Shown: one piece after another, positions 17,084 through 26,220 of the stretch
Layout of the letters: each line of letters opens with the position of its first letter
Numbering within the stretch: the stretch's first letter is position 1
Position numbers and translations under genes: made by a program
Source of the DNA: Bythopirellula goksoeyrii
GTDB taxonomy: Bacteria > Planctomycetota > Planctomycetia > Pirellulales > Lacipirellulaceae
Length of the DNA stretch: 64,000 nucleotides
Reading direction: 5' to 3'
Assembly: GCF_008065115.1 (NCBI RefSeq)
Contig: NZ_CP042913.1
Span: forward strand, 1,772,338 to 1,836,337
The notes under the pieces: generated by a model
Database searches by the model: none
The model's input: the letters and a program-made list of their open reading frames with translations, nothing else
What the model was told of the DNA's origin: nothing

Positions 17084-17767
17084 TCAGATTTGAGCCCAAC
17101 CACTGGGGCCTGAGGTGGGGTCTTCCAGCGGGACTTCGTCTCCCGGCGAAGAGCGGGAAACGGCCTGTTGTGAATTGGAGAGCCAACTGAATAGCTCCCG
17201 GAACTTTGTTCCCTGCAACCACAGCGACTTGCGAACGCTGATTTCATCGAGAACTTTCATGTTGGCTCCCTCAACTCCCACGGCAAAAAAGCAAAATGCT
17301 TTCTCTTGCTCGCCTTTGTGTACGCGCTGAATGATGGGTTTCCAGTGATCGTTCGGCTCGCCGTCGGTGATAAGGAACGCCCAAGGGCGATAATAAGCGA
17401 TGCCATTTTCTCGATAGCTCGCCTTTCGCTCCTCGATCATGTCTAGTGCGACTTGAATCGCTTCCCCCATTGGAGTGCCACCGATCACATTCAATTTAGG
17501 GGGATTAAAATCCAGGGCCGTGGCAAACTCTACTAGCCGGGTCACCCGCCCCCCGAAAGTCACGATTGCAACTTCCACCCGTTTGGCGGCCAAAGTATCG
17601 GCCAGCAATTCATCCCGATAAGTTTCGAGGCCCTTGTTAAGCTCCGCGATTCGGGGACCATGCATCGAAGTCGACGTATCTAGAATCAGCACGCAAGGAA
17701 CCCGAGGCTCCGGATTCTCAGCGAATTCGACTGAATCAAAAGCGTTTTCGGCAGAAATTTGGTCCAT
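17084..17767 (-). CDS. VWA domain protein (YegL/TerY-like)
   Basis: The product of 227 residues from ATG 17767 (a longer frame starts at 17809) is essentially one von Willebrand factor A domain. The metal-ion-dependent adhesion site is complete: DTSTSM near residue 30, Thr in GGTPMGEA, and Asp in LITDGEPNDHW. This is the first gene of a leftward operon followed by a PP2C phosphatase and a kinase. The order matches the TerY-phosphatase-kinase triad, in which the VWA protein is thought to be a scaffold or phosphorylated target. A short Pro/Ser-rich tail ends the protein. No signal peptide was seen, so it is probably cytoplasmic. Confidence 0.88.
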   Translation of the reverse strand: MDQISAENAFDSVEFAENPEPRVPCVLILDTSTSMHGPRIAELNKGLETYRDELLADTLAAKRVEVAIVTFGGRVTRLVEFATALDFNPPKLNVIGGTPMGEAIQVALDMIEERKASYRENGIAYYRPWAFLITDGEPNDHWKPIIQRVHKGEQEKAFCFFAVGVEGANMKVLDEISVRKSLWLQGTKFRELFSWLSNSQQAVSRSSPGDEVPLEDPTSGPSGWAQI

Positions 17768-18040
17768 TATTACCCCGTCGTTACCCGCAGGACTTCGGAC
17801 TGCTAGCAATGCAATGTCAGCACACTATTCGTGAATAGGACCCTAGTATGCCCTGTGAGCTAGCTACTTTCAAGTCGGAGCACCTAGCCCAAACCTATAA
17901 AAACCGCTTGAAGAATTCGAGACAAACGCGCTGCTACTGCCGAGAACCGCCGTTTACCGTAGTTAGTGATATTCGTATGCTCCCAGGGGTGCGAGATCAG
18001 GCTCTGCACACCGCTATAAATCTTCTACGGAGCGATGACA

Positions 18041-18853
18041 ATGGACATTCGATTTTCCGCATTTTTCTTTGGACGCAATGGATTGCTCGCGCTACTCACA
18101 CTTTTGATTCTAACTGGACCAGTCGGGCTCTGCTTTTCGCAAGAACTGCGTATCGAGACGGAGATTTTTGCGGACGACCAAGAAGAGCCTTTGAGTAAAA
18201 CGGTCACATTATTTGATTCCAATACGGTCTACGACTTCACCGAGAATCCCCCCGCGATTGCCGTGTTTCGCCCACCAACTGCTTCTCACGACGGACAATT
18301 TATTCTGTTAGATTTACAGTCTGAGAGACGTACTGAAGTCTCCACAGAGAGGATAACTGGTCTGATCGACAAGTTGGTGCGCTGGGCGAGTGATCAGAAA
18401 GATCCGCTACTGAATTTTTGTGCGGATCCCCAGTTCGAAGAGACATTCGATAAATCAACAGGAATGCTCAGTCTCACGAGTGAACTATGGAACTATCGCG
18501 TAGCCACAGTTCCTGCCGATGATCCGACCACTCTAAAACGCTATCGGGAATTCACGGATTGGTATACTCGACTCAATACGATGATGAATAGCACGCCCCC
18601 GCCAGGTCCACGATTGGAACTCAACAAGGCGTTGGAAAAGCACGGTGTTGTGCCGGTGGAAATTCAGCGTACGGTCGATTCCAGCAGTTCGACTCTGCGT
18701 GCGGTCCATCTGATTACTTGGCGTCTGTCGCGGGCAGATCGTGCACGGCTCGAAGAAGCCAGACACCATTTGGCTACCTTTGAAAAGGTAGACAACGCCG
18801 AATTCATTGCCCAACAATACGAAACGAATTTGGTCCGCGGGCAATCCGAGTAA
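18041..18853 (+). CDS. Secreted protein of unknown function
   Basis: Not recognised. GGAG at 18029-18032 is 8 bases before ATG 18041, so that start is preferred to the in-frame ATG at 18035. The N-terminus is a signal peptide (NGLLALLTLLILTGPVGLCFSQ). The mature part of about 235 residues has no known motif; it contains RIETEIFADDQEEPLSKT early and a charged helical C-terminus (RADRARLEEARHHLATFEK). It is divergent from the VWA-phosphatase-kinase operon, with 273 bases between them. A weak hairpin (AGGGCG/CGCCCT, 18860-18883) follows it. A periplasmic location is likely. Confidence 0.65.
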   Translation: MDIRFSAFFFGRNGLLALLTLLILTGPVGLCFSQELRIETEIFADDQEEPLSKTVTLFDSNTVYDFTENPPAIAVFRPPTASHDGQFILLDLQSERRTEVSTERITGLIDKLVRWASDQKDPLLNFCADPQFEETFDKSTGMLSLTSELWNYRVATVPADDPTTLKRYREFTDWYTRLNTMMNSTPPPGPRLELNKALEKHGVVPVEIQRTVDSSSSTLRAVHLITWRLSRADRARLEEARHHLATFEKVDNAEFIAQQYETNLVRGQSE

Positions 18854-18913
18854 GGAGCAAGGGCGATAGCCGCTCAACGCCCTACTCTCTACACACCATT
18901 CTCTACGCTCCGA

Positions 18914-19777
18914 CTATGCAGCATGCGGAAACGCTTTGATTTCCGGCTTGTCTGACTCATCTTCGTCGACAGCAGGATGCACTCGCAAGGCAATCTTTGG
19001 TGGGCTGCGGCGTTCTTGGACAAAGCCTCGGGTTCCTACGCGGAAGAACTCGGTGTATTCGGCGGCGAGACCAACGGGGAAGCGGCTTTCCAATGCGTTG
19101 AGCATTTCATTGAACGTAAGTCCTTCGCGATAGATCACTCGATAGGCGGCTTTGAGCTCCAATACTTCTTCCCGAGTGAAACCTGCTCTTTGAAGCCCTA
19201 CTCTGTTCAATCCGACTATGAGTGCCGTTGCGCCGTCTGTGAGAACAAACGGTGGTAGATCCTGCACCACCTTGGTGCATCCTCCCACCATTGCCAGGCG
19301 GCCTATGCGGCAATGTTGATGAACGGCGGCGTTGCCACCTAGGCAGGCCCGATCGCCGACTTCGACGTGCCCCCCGAGCATCACCCCATTGGTGAGTATC
19401 ACACGATTACCGACACGGCAATCGTGGGCTACGTGGGCACCTACCATCAGCAGGCAATCGTCGCCGATGGTGGTCGTTTGGTCTGCATGAATAGCCCGAT
19501 GCACGGTGGAGTGTTCGCGGATGGTATTTCGCGAGCCAATCACCAATCGTCCCGATTTCTCTGGGCGATTCGCATGCTGCGCAAATCCGCCCAGCACGGT
19601 TCCTTCACAAACTGAGTTGTCTGTACCGAGCGTTGTGCCGCTCTTGATCGTCACATGGCCGGCTAGTTTGGTTCTCGCACCAATAACGACATCGCCTTCG
19701 ATGATTGAGAACGGTCCAATCTCGACATCAGCACCGATCTGGGCTTGGTCACTGATGATTGCTGTGGAGTGAATCAT
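18914..19777 (-). CDS. lpxA: UDP-N-acetylglucosamine acyltransferase LpxA
   Basis: This enzyme transfers a hydroxyacyl group from acyl carrier protein to UDP-GlcNAc, the first step of lipid A synthesis. The 287-residue product is a left-handed beta-helix of hexapeptide repeats (ADVEIGPFSIIEGDVVIG, GAHVAHDCRVGNRV). The His in GAHVAHDC matches the catalytic His125 of the E. coli enzyme. The C-terminal helical domain (RVGLQRAGFTREEVLELKAAYR) is also typical. Length is slightly above the family's 260-270 because of a C-terminal tail. It stands alone here, without fabZ, lpxC or lpxD. It supports a lipid-A-type outer membrane in this organism. Confidence 0.92.
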   Translation of the reverse strand: MIHSTAIISDQAQIGADVEIGPFSIIEGDVVIGARTKLAGHVTIKSGTTLGTDNSVCEGTVLGGFAQHANRPEKSGRLVIGSRNTIREHSTVHRAIHADQTTTIGDDCLLMVGAHVAHDCRVGNRVILTNGVMLGGHVEVGDRACLGGNAAVHQHCRIGRLAMVGGCTKVVQDLPPFVLTDGATALIVGLNRVGLQRAGFTREEVLELKAAYRVIYREGLTFNEMLNALESRFPVGLAAEYTEFFRVGTRGFVQERRSPPKIALRVHPAVDEDESDKPEIKAFPHAA

Positions 19778-20102
19778 AGGGGTTGGGTCCTTAATTGAGC
19801 CGAATCATAGCAAGGTGTCGAATCTAGCGATACGTCGAGCGGAGCCAGCAATTGGGGGCCATTAGCGGGAAAATGCCCTCTCCCTGGTAGTATCGGATGG
19901 GAGGGTTGTAACGGGTTAGGTTTGCTACTGGATTCTTTCCAAAAGCCGGGGATCCCAATTGCCATTTGGAATGGGAAGGGACTTCACTTTTACGGTTGCC
20001 CCTGGGCGAAGAAACCCTTTGCGCGTTAAACTCCTGATAGCGAACAGTCGCAGTGCTAGCATTGCCGGCAATAACTATTAGTTGTAATGAGAAAGTGAAC
20101 CC
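19778..20102. other. Intergenic region between divergent lpxA and TPR gene
   Basis: 325 bases with no supported gene or repeat. It should hold the promoters of both flanking genes, but I could not pick a clear pair of promoter boxes. Confidence 0.4.
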
Positions 20103-20438
20103 ATGGCAGACGAAAACAAGCTCTATGACGAGGCCGACCAACTGAAGGCCGCTGGCAAACTCGATGAGGCCGCTGCAAAACTTGGCGAAGCGCTCGCAAT
20201 CAACGATCAATATGCCTTGGGTCACTCGGCCATGGCTGTGGTCCTGCAAAAGATGGGCAAGCACGAGGAGGCCATCGAACATGCTTGCAAGGTCGCCGAA
20301 CTCGATCCGATGGACCCTTTTAGCTTCACAGCGTTGAGCGTCACCTACCAGCGTGCCTATGCTGGCACCGGTAATATGGACTACGTCCGCCTGGCCGAAG
20401 AAGCGATGGAACGGAGTAGGCAGTTGAGTCAGGGATGA
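20103..20438 (+). CDS. Small tetratricopeptide repeat protein
   Basis: A 111-residue soluble protein made of two to three TPR units. The clearest are LYDEADQLKAAGKLDEAAAKL and ALGHSAMAVVLQKMGKHEEAIE, followed by VAELDPMDPFSFTALSV. TPR proteins act as protein-binding adaptors; no enzymatic part is present. It is flanked by unrelated leftward genes (lpxA and a DUF3467 gene), so the context gives no clue to its partner. Confidence 0.75.
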   Translation: MADENKLYDEADQLKAAGKLDEAAAKLGEALAINDQYALGHSAMAVVLQKMGKHEEAIEHACKVAELDPMDPFSFTALSVTYQRAYAGTGNMDYVRLAEEAMERSRQLSQG

Positions 20439-20503
20439 ATCGCCAATTCGCGCTCCGCTCCGCCTCGTGAGACTCGGCAGGCGCGTCGCGGCTAACGAAT
20501 TCG

Positions 20504-20839
20504 CTAGCTGGGCTTTTGGACGACGCGTTTTTGGACGTCGGTTTCTAGCGGTCCGAAAGCTTGTTCGTGGCGCTGCACGGAGAGGTGCAGGGCGTGGAGA
20601 AGGCGCTTGGCGGTGTAGTAGTTGGTCACTAGGCGCTGAGTTATCACGACGGGTTCTGTCGGTACGCCGAAGGGTTGGGAGTTCAGGCCGAAGTCGATGA
20701 TCAGCTCCTCAGGAGTGCCTGTCACGCGGCAGAAGTTGGCGTAGGAGCAGCTTGCGTTGTGGTCGTCGACTTGCACGCGCTGCTGTTCTTGCTGATTGGC
20801 TGCTTGGGCTTCTTTGGGCTCTTTTTTTTCGTCTGCCAC
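20504..20839 (-). CDS. DUF3467 family protein
   Basis: The 111-residue product matches the DUF3467 family: a charged, Gln-rich N-terminus, then CSYANFCRVTGTPEELIIDFGL, PFGVPTEPVVITQRLV, and YYTAKRLLHALHLSVQRHE near the end. The molecular function of the family is not established. It ends 65 bases from the TPR gene on the other strand and lies upstream of rsmG with a 114-base gap, both leftward. It has no signal peptide or membrane helix. Confidence 0.8.
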   Translation of the reverse strand: MADEKKEPKEAQAANQQEQQRVQVDDHNASCSYANFCRVTGTPEELIIDFGLNSQPFGVPTEPVVITQRLVTNYYTAKRLLHALHLSVQRHEQAFGPLETDVQKRVVQKPS

Positions 20840-20953
20840 GGGATGACTCCGTTTGTCGTAGGTTGTCAGAATTGAGATATGAGTTAGACCACGCTCTGGC
20901 GAGCGTAGCTACTGAATTCGAGCTACGAGTTTAAATGATTTGCCCAGAGGACG

Positions 20954-21634
20954 CTATCCCCGGCGCGAGGTGGTCTTTGGGCTAGTAATGCTGAGGATGA
21001 CGCTTTCAGCTTCGGATGCTGGGGTAAGATAGGTAGCCGCTTTGCGGAGCTCTAGTTTCTTGAGCAATCCATTATGTCTTGCCTCGCCCCGTTCTAAGAC
21101 CCACTTGCGGCCTTTGATGAGCAGTAGTTGGTCAAATGCAGACCAATGCGGTTCGAACCAGCGGAGAATTTTTGATAGAGAGGCGACTCCTCGAGCAACA
21201 AGCGTGTCGAATGTTTGCAATTGCAAAACTTCCTCGGCGCGACAGCCATAGACCGTGGCCGGCAAATGCAATTCTGAAACGATCGCCTCGACGACCTTGG
21301 CTTTTTTTTGCATCGATTCGCAGACACTCACTTTCAAGTCAGGACGACAGATCGCGAGGATAAGTCCAGGAACTCCACCCCCCGTGCCGATGTCGAGAAT
21401 CCGCTTGCGCTCTGGTAGCAGCTTGGCAAGTTCCAGGCTGTCGACCACATCACGGTTGACGAATTTTTCGAGAGTCGTATGTCGAGTGAGATTGATTTGC
21501 TCATTCCAGCGCCATAAGACACTGCGATAGCGATCAAGCAATCCGATTCGGTCGTCGGGCAATTCGATGCCAACTTCGCAGAGCGCGTGGGCCAGATCGG
21601 CAGGGGTAGGCTGGGTGTTTTCGGTTTCAGACAA
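20954..21634 (-). CDS. rsmG: 16S rRNA (guanine-N7) methyltransferase RsmG
   Basis: RsmG (GidB) methylates N7 of G527 in 16S rRNA using S-adenosylmethionine. The 226-residue product has the family's N-terminal helices (YRSVLWRWNEQINLTRHTT), the SAM-binding loop ILDIGTGGGVPGLILA, and VCESMQKKAKVVEAIV. The length fits. In many bacteria this gene lies next to parA-parB near the chromosome origin; here those genes are about 25 kb away on the same side of the window. It is divergent from truB. Confidence 0.92.
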   Translation of the reverse strand: MSETENTQPTPADLAHALCEVGIELPDDRIGLLDRYRSVLWRWNEQINLTRHTTLEKFVNRDVVDSLELAKLLPERKRILDIGTGGGVPGLILAICRPDLKVSVCESMQKKAKVVEAIVSELHLPATVYGCRAEEVLQLQTFDTLVARGVASLSKILRWFEPHWSAFDQLLLIKGRKWVLERGEARHNGLLKKLELRKAATYLTPASEAESVILSITSPKTTSRRG

Positions 21635-21719
21635 TGGGGTTCTCGATTTTCTTGGTAGCGGAATCTACGGAGTCCAGTATCCTGCAAGCTGCTGCGTGTG
21701 CAAAGGGGGCAACTAATGG

Positions 21720-21738
21720 GGCAGGCATCTTGCCTGTC
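21720..21738. repeat. Short inverted repeat between rsmG and truB
   Basis: GGCAGGCATCTTGCCTGTC folds into an eight-pair stem with one G-T pair and the loop TCT. It lies in the divergent rsmG-truB gap. I recall similar sequences dispersed in planctomycete genomes, but only one copy was noticed in this window. Confidence 0.5.
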
Positions 21739-21782
21739 AGGTATGTTCACAGTCTGGAAGCCTGCGCCGCGGACAATGGATC

Positions 21783-22655
21783 ATGCTTGGATTTCTGAAT
21801 ATCAACAAACCGGCAGGGTGGACGTCGAGAGACGTAGTAAACCGTGTGCAGCGACTTGTGCGACCTGCCAAGGCGGGGCATGCGGGGACGCTTGATCCGT
21901 TGGCGACTGGAGTGCTGGTCGTGGCGGTGGGGAGGGCGACGCGGTTGATCGAATATGTGCAGCAAAAGCAGAAGCGCTATGAGGCCAGCTTCTTGCTGGG
22001 CCGCAGGAGTCCGAGCGAAGATATCGAGACCGAGGTGAGCGAAATTGTTGAAGCAACAATTCCAACTCTCACTGAAATCAATGCGGCCTTACCGCGATTT
22101 GTTGGAAGTATTGAGCAACGTCCTCCCGCCTATTCGGCGGTCCACGTCGCAGGTCGACGCGCTTATGATTTGGCCCGTGAGGGGAAAGAGGTCTCGATCG
22201 CTCCGCGTTCCGTCGAAGTCGATCGTCTCGACTTCACCCGCTATGAGTACCCAGAACTTGACCTCGCGATCGACTGTGGCAGCGGGACGTATGTCCGCAG
22301 TTTGGGGCGAGATTTGGCCGAGAGTTTAGGTACAGGTGCCGTGATGAGCAGGCTCGTGCGTACGGCGATTGGCGAATTCACGCTAAATCAATCGGTTGCT
22401 ATCGACGAGCTTACTCCGGAGCGGATCGAAGAAGAGTTGGTTCCGCTGGCAGTGGCTGTCAGCCATCTGCCACAGATGATGCTCTCTAGTGAGCAAGTCA
22501 GGGAGCTGGAGTTTGGCCGAACGATCGCTGTGGAGGGTTACCGTGCGGGTGCCGAGATTGCGGGGATTAATGGTCGTGGCGACCTTGTTGCCGTGCTGAC
22601 AGAGAAGCGAGCGGGGATTCTCAAAGTGCTTCGCAACTTTGCGCCATCGGTATGA
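21783..22655 (+). CDS. truB: tRNA pseudouridine-55 synthase TruB
   Basis: TruB converts U55 in the T loop of tRNAs to pseudouridine. The 290-residue product begins GFLNINKPAGWTSRDVVNRV and has the catalytic motif GHAGTLDPLATGVL with the essential Asp, then KRYEASFLLGRRSPSEDIE, and the RPPAYSAVHVAGRRAYDLAR segment. The C-terminal part fits the family. Start and length agree with the family. It stands apart from the usual infB-rbfA context. A 453-base gap with a long inverted repeat follows. Confidence 0.93.
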   Translation: MLGFLNINKPAGWTSRDVVNRVQRLVRPAKAGHAGTLDPLATGVLVVAVGRATRLIEYVQQKQKRYEASFLLGRRSPSEDIETEVSEIVEATIPTLTEINAALPRFVGSIEQRPPAYSAVHVAGRRAYDLAREGKEVSIAPRSVEVDRLDFTRYEYPELDLAIDCGSGTYVRSLGRDLAESLGTGAVMSRLVRTAIGEFTLNQSVAIDELTPERIEEELVPLAVAVSHLPQMMLSSEQVRELEFGRTIAVEGYRAGAEIAGINGRGDLVAVLTEKRAGILKVLRNFAPSV

Positions 22656-23108
22656 TCGATATTTCTGTGTCGGTATTTCTTGCCAATTGGGGTTGGGAGT
22701 GGGTGTCAGAGAACAATGAACGGCATTCTTGCGTGGATACTCTTGATAGCCGTGGGAGGAAGCCCATGGTTTTTTGTCGATTTCGACCATGGGCTTCTGC
22801 CCACGACTATGAAAGAGAATGGAGTTCTGCTCACTCTTGTAGGGGTTGTGCCAATACGTGCTGTCGTAGGCGTTTGAACTACGAGGGAAAACGTATCGCA
22901 CTGACCAATGCGAGTAGAATCTCATGCCGCAAAACGTCGAAACTGATTTTAGGAGTCTGTGCGCGCTTCCGGTGCGCTCGGACTGCGAACACTCGGATGA
23001 ACAACCAGGGATAAAAAAGTAGGGCATGGACTGGCCCCCACGATCGGTCCGTGTTTTCTGCCATGATGGCGAGCGCGGACGAACCTAACGGATCGCCAGA
23101 GACCGCGC
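22656..23108. other. Intergenic region upstream of ftsK
   Basis: 453 bases without a supported gene. Its main feature is the inverted repeat at 22747-22809. Short open frames across it (for example 22652-23014) look like chance frames. The ftsK promoter should lie in the last 100 bases, but no clear boxes were found. Confidence 0.4.
22747..22809. repeat. Dispersed inverted repeat, copy 1
   Basis: Two 24-base arms (22747-22770 and 22786-22809) match at 21 of 24 positions around a 15-base loop; the arm ends AAGCCCATGGT. A second copy lies at 39068-39129 with nearly the same arms but a different loop. The arms are kept while the loop varies, as in REP/BIME-type elements. Confidence 0.75.
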
Positions 23109-26100
23109 ATGTTCGAAAATCGCAGCTTGCGAATCGATCTTTTTACTTTGATCCTGCTCGCCGCAACAGCGGTGCTGGGTGTTGCGCTCTTTTCCTATAA
23201 CTCAGCCGACCCTCCCAGTTCGCTTGTTCAACCTCCGCAAACTGAGTTTCACAATGCGTGCGGGCCTATTGGGGCTTATGTCGCGCATTATCTGCTCGAG
23301 AGTGTTGGGGTAGGAGCGTATTATCTGTTCGGATCGTTGGTGGTGCTATCGGTGGTGTTGATGTGGCGGGGCGAGATCGACCAGCCTGTGTTGCGTGCCG
23401 TCGGCTGGACCCTGTCGCTAGTGGCGGTGAGTACGCTTGCCAATCTATTGTTGCCGAATATTTCTCCGGGCCCCGAAATCGGCCCGGGCGGCTTTCTGGG
23501 TGCGATGGGCCGAGTGCTGTTGGAATCGCATTTTGCTTCCACCGGTGCGTATATTCTCACGCTAAGCGTGTTGCTAGCCGGTTGGCTCCTATCGACGGAC
23601 TACTTCCTGTTTCATGCTGCGGCTGTGACGACCCGCGTTTCTGGTCGGGGGATCATGACACTGGGGCATTTCAGCACCTCCAATCCACTGGCCCGCAAGG
23701 CTCGTCCCAAGAGTGACGTAGAAGATGGCATTGAAGATGAGGGTGACGAAGAGGAAGAGTATGAATACGAGTATGAGGACGATGGCGAAGAGGATGCCGA
23801 AGACGAGGAATGGGAGTACGAAGATGACGAAGAAGATGATGCCGCCGAGGAAGAAGAGGTCTTGATCCGCACTCCTGCCTCGAAACAGGAGCCTGAATCC
23901 GCTTCCGACGAGGAAGGAATCGTTGAGCAGGAGGAGGACGACGAAGTGCCTGCAAAACCATTGAAGAACAAACTGGCTTCTGCCTTGGGCATTGGGAAAA
24001 AGAAGAGCGAGCCGAAGAAAAGTTTGCTCAAGAAAACCGAGCGGGAAGAAGTCATCAGCCAACTCGATGCTGCCGAGCAAAAGTTCCCAGAAACAGAGTT
24101 CGACTACGTACTGCCGCCACTCGATTTACTGCTCGAATCGGACACGGTCTGTTATGAGGAACATGAGAAGGAAGTCCGGCGCAAGGCCAAGATTTTGGAG
24201 AAGACTTTCAAGAATTTTGGTTTCAATGTGAAAGTCGTCGAGATCGAGACGGGGCCGGTTATCGCGCAGTATGAGGTACAACTCGAAGCGGGCTTGCGGT
24301 TGGCCAAGATTACGAATCTGGCGGATGACTTGGCAATTGCCCTACGTGTACCGAGTGTGCGCATCGTGGCACCCATCCCGGGTAAGAACACGGTCGGTAT
24401 TGAAGTGCCGAACGAGAATCGACAATTGGTCCGTATGCGCGAAGTGATCGAAGAGGCCAACGGCCGCGCTGCGCGGATGAAGATTCCCATCTACCTCGGC
24501 AAGGATGTTTCGGGCAATCCACTGGTGGTCGATCTCACAACGATGCCGCATCTGCTGATTGCCGGTCGCACGGGTACTGGTAAGAGCGTGTGTCTGAACA
24601 CGATCATCTTGTCGATGCTGATGAGTCGTGGACCAGATGAAGTGCGGATGCTGATGATCGATCCTAAGATGGTCGAGCTGAGTGGTTACCAGAAACTCCC
24701 TCATCTGATGCACCCGGTCGTCACCGACATGAAGAAGGCCGAGGCAATTCTGGCCTGGGGCGTCGACAAAATGGAAGAACGTTACCAGTTGCTAGCTCGG
24801 GCCGGTGTGCGTCATGTGACGGTGTACAACCAGTTGAGTGAAGAAGAACTCCGCCAGCGGATCAAACCCACCAGCGAAGCAGAGTGGGAACAGATCCCCA
24901 AGCAGTTGCCGTTTATCGTGATTGTGGCCGACGAAATGGCGGATTTGATGATGACTGCCGGCAAGGACGTCGAGCAGCATATCATTCGCTTGGCACAGAA
25001 GAGTCGTGCGGTGGGCATCCATCTCATTCTGGCTACCCAAAAACCGACCGTCGACGTGATCACGGGGTTGATCAAATCGAACTTGCCAGCACGGATTGCC
25101 TTCCAAGTGGCCAGCCGCACCGACAGCCGAGTGGTGCTCGACGAGATGGGGGCCGACAAGCTCTTAGGCAATGGCGATATGTTGTTTCTTTCGCCGGGCA
25201 CAAGTCAATTGCTTCGTGGCCAGGGAACTTATCTTTCGGACGACGAGATCACCCGGGTGGTTGATTTTGTCGGAACCGATGTGCCACAGTTTGCCAAGGA
25301 ATTGATTGAACTCAAGACTAAGGAGGAAGAGGAAGCTGCGGTCCCGGGACAATTGAAGAATCGCGATGAGATGTACGAAGCTGCCGTCGACATTGTCGTC
25401 CGCGAACGCCGTGGGAGTGTATCACTGCTACAGCGATGCTTGGGCATCGGCTACGGCCGTGCCGCACGGTTGATCGATTTCATGGCCGAAGATGGCATTG
25501 TGGGTGAATACAACGGCTCCCAGGCCCGCGAGGTGGCGATTTCCCTGGAAGATTGGGAGGCAATGCAAGCCGGAGGCGAAGCACCAGAAGAACCAGCCGA
25601 AGGTCCCATGACCGTCGCGACCGTACCTCCGAAACAGCGTCGGACAAACAAGGTGGTGCCCGGCACGGATGAACCGAGCGATTTGGAAGAAGCGATAGAA
25701 GAAGACTCCCTCCTTGAAGCCGACTGCGACGTCACTTCAGCGTCCGTCGAAGATGAGACTGTCGCGGAAGACGACGAAGAATATGAGTACGACGAAGAGG
25801 AGGAGGAAGCTGAACTCCCAGAAGTAGAGAAAGATTCTGAACTAGAAGCATCAGCGGAGGACGAATCCGAGGAAGATTACGAGGAAGAGTACGAGGAAGA
25901 GTACGAGGAAGAGTACGAGGAAGAGTACGAGGAAGAGTACGAAGACGACGAGGGTGGGGAAGCTGAAGCGGACGACGATGCAGAGGCTGACGATGCAGAA
26001 TACGAGTACGAATATGAATACGAAGAAGAGGAAGTCGACGAAGAGGGCGAAGTAGCTGAGTCAGACGGCGAGGACGACGACTCGGAGTGGGAATACGAAG

Positions 26101-26177
26101 AAGAGGAGGAAGAGGACGAACTCTGGGAGGACGATGAGGACGCGACAGCCTCCGAGCCGGAACAACGCTCTGCTTAG
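23109..26177 (+). CDS. ftsK: FtsK/SpoIIIE DNA translocase with acidic linker and tail
   Basis: FtsK pumps chromosomal DNA at the division site. The 1022-residue product has about four N-terminal membrane helices (to about residue 180) and a strongly acidic linker at about 200-265. The motor domain has Walker A GRTGTGKS (486-493), the IVIVADEMADLMM Walker B region and RLAQKSRAVGIHLILATQKP. A gamma winged-helix domain follows (RRGSVSLLQRCLGIGYGRAARLI). After it comes an unusual tail of about 150 residues, made almost wholly of Glu, Asp and Tyr, partly from a 12-base tandem repeat. Normal FtsK proteins end near the gamma domain. Confidence 0.93.
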   Translation: MFENRSLRIDLFTLILLAATAVLGVALFSYNSADPPSSLVQPPQTEFHNACGPIGAYVAHYLLESVGVGAYYLFGSLVVLSVVLMWRGEIDQPVLRAVGWTLSLVAVSTLANLLLPNISPGPEIGPGGFLGAMGRVLLESHFASTGAYILTLSVLLAGWLLSTDYFLFHAAAVTTRVSGRGIMTLGHFSTSNPLARKARPKSDVEDGIEDEGDEEEEYEYEYEDDGEEDAEDEEWEYEDDEEDDAAEEEEVLIRTPASKQEPESASDEEGIVEQEEDDEVPAKPLKNKLASALGIGKKKSEPKKSLLKKTEREEVISQLDAAEQKFPETEFDYVLPPLDLLLESDTVCYEEHEKEVRRKAKILEKTFKNFGFNVKVVEIETGPVIAQYEVQLEAGLRLAKITNLADDLAIALRVPSVRIVAPIPGKNTVGIEVPNENRQLVRMREVIEEANGRAARMKIPIYLGKDVSGNPLVVDLTTMPHLLIAGRTGTGKSVCLNTIILSMLMSRGPDEVRMLMIDPKMVELSGYQKLPHLMHPVVTDMKKAEAILAWGVDKMEERYQLLARAGVRHVTVYNQLSEEELRQRIKPTSEAEWEQIPKQLPFIVIVADEMADLMMTAGKDVEQHIIRLAQKSRAVGIHLILATQKPTVDVITGLIKSNLPARIAFQVASRTDSRVVLDEMGADKLLGNGDMLFLSPGTSQLLRGQGTYLSDDEITRVVDFVGTDVPQFAKELIELKTKEEEEAAVPGQLKNRDEMYEAAVDIVVRERRGSVSLLQRCLGIGYGRAARLIDFMAEDGIVGEYNGSQAREVAISLEDWEAMQAGGEAPEEPAEGPMTVATVPPKQRRTNKVVPGTDEPSDLEEAIEEDSLLEADCDVTSASVEDETVAEDDEEYEYDEEEEEAELPEVEKDSELEASAEDESEEDYEEEYEEEYEEEYEEEYEEEYEDDEGGEAEADDDAEADDAEYEYEYEYEEEEVDEEGEVAESDGEDDDSEWEYEEEEEEDELWEDDEDATASEPEQRSA
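25881..25940 (+). repeat. Tandem 12-base repeat inside ftsK
   Basis: Five exact copies of GAGGAAGAGTAC in a row, coding for repeated Glu-Glu-Glu-Tyr. Being in frame and exact, it suggests recent slippage or expansion within the acidic tail. Confidence 0.9.
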
Positions 26178-26200
26178 GCTAGTGGGTGCTTCCCCAAAAA

Positions 26201-26220
26201 GGGGGGGAGACAATCCCCCC
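26201..26220 (+). terminator. Possible terminator after ftsK
   Basis: A G run at 26201-26207 can pair with the C run at 26215-26220 around the loop AGACAAT; no T tract follows. It is 24 bases after the ftsK stop. Confidence 0.4.

Noticed and set aside
16315-17247. 310-residue version of the PP2C protein
   Set aside because: The extra 55 residues lie in the VWA gene in another frame and have no PP2C similarity; ATG 17082 gives a normal start one base after the VWA stop.
22652-23014. 120-codon open frame upstream of ftsK
   Set aside because: It runs through the inverted repeat and has no family similarity or ribosome site.
23589-24080. Minus-strand open frames inside ftsK
   Set aside because: They are by-products of the acidic GA-rich coding sequence (Ser/Phe/Leu-rich on the other strand).
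25881-25940. Tandem repeat in ftsK as a CRISPR-like or VNTR locus outside genes
   Set aside because: It is in frame and continues the acidic tail of FtsK, so it is a coding repeat.
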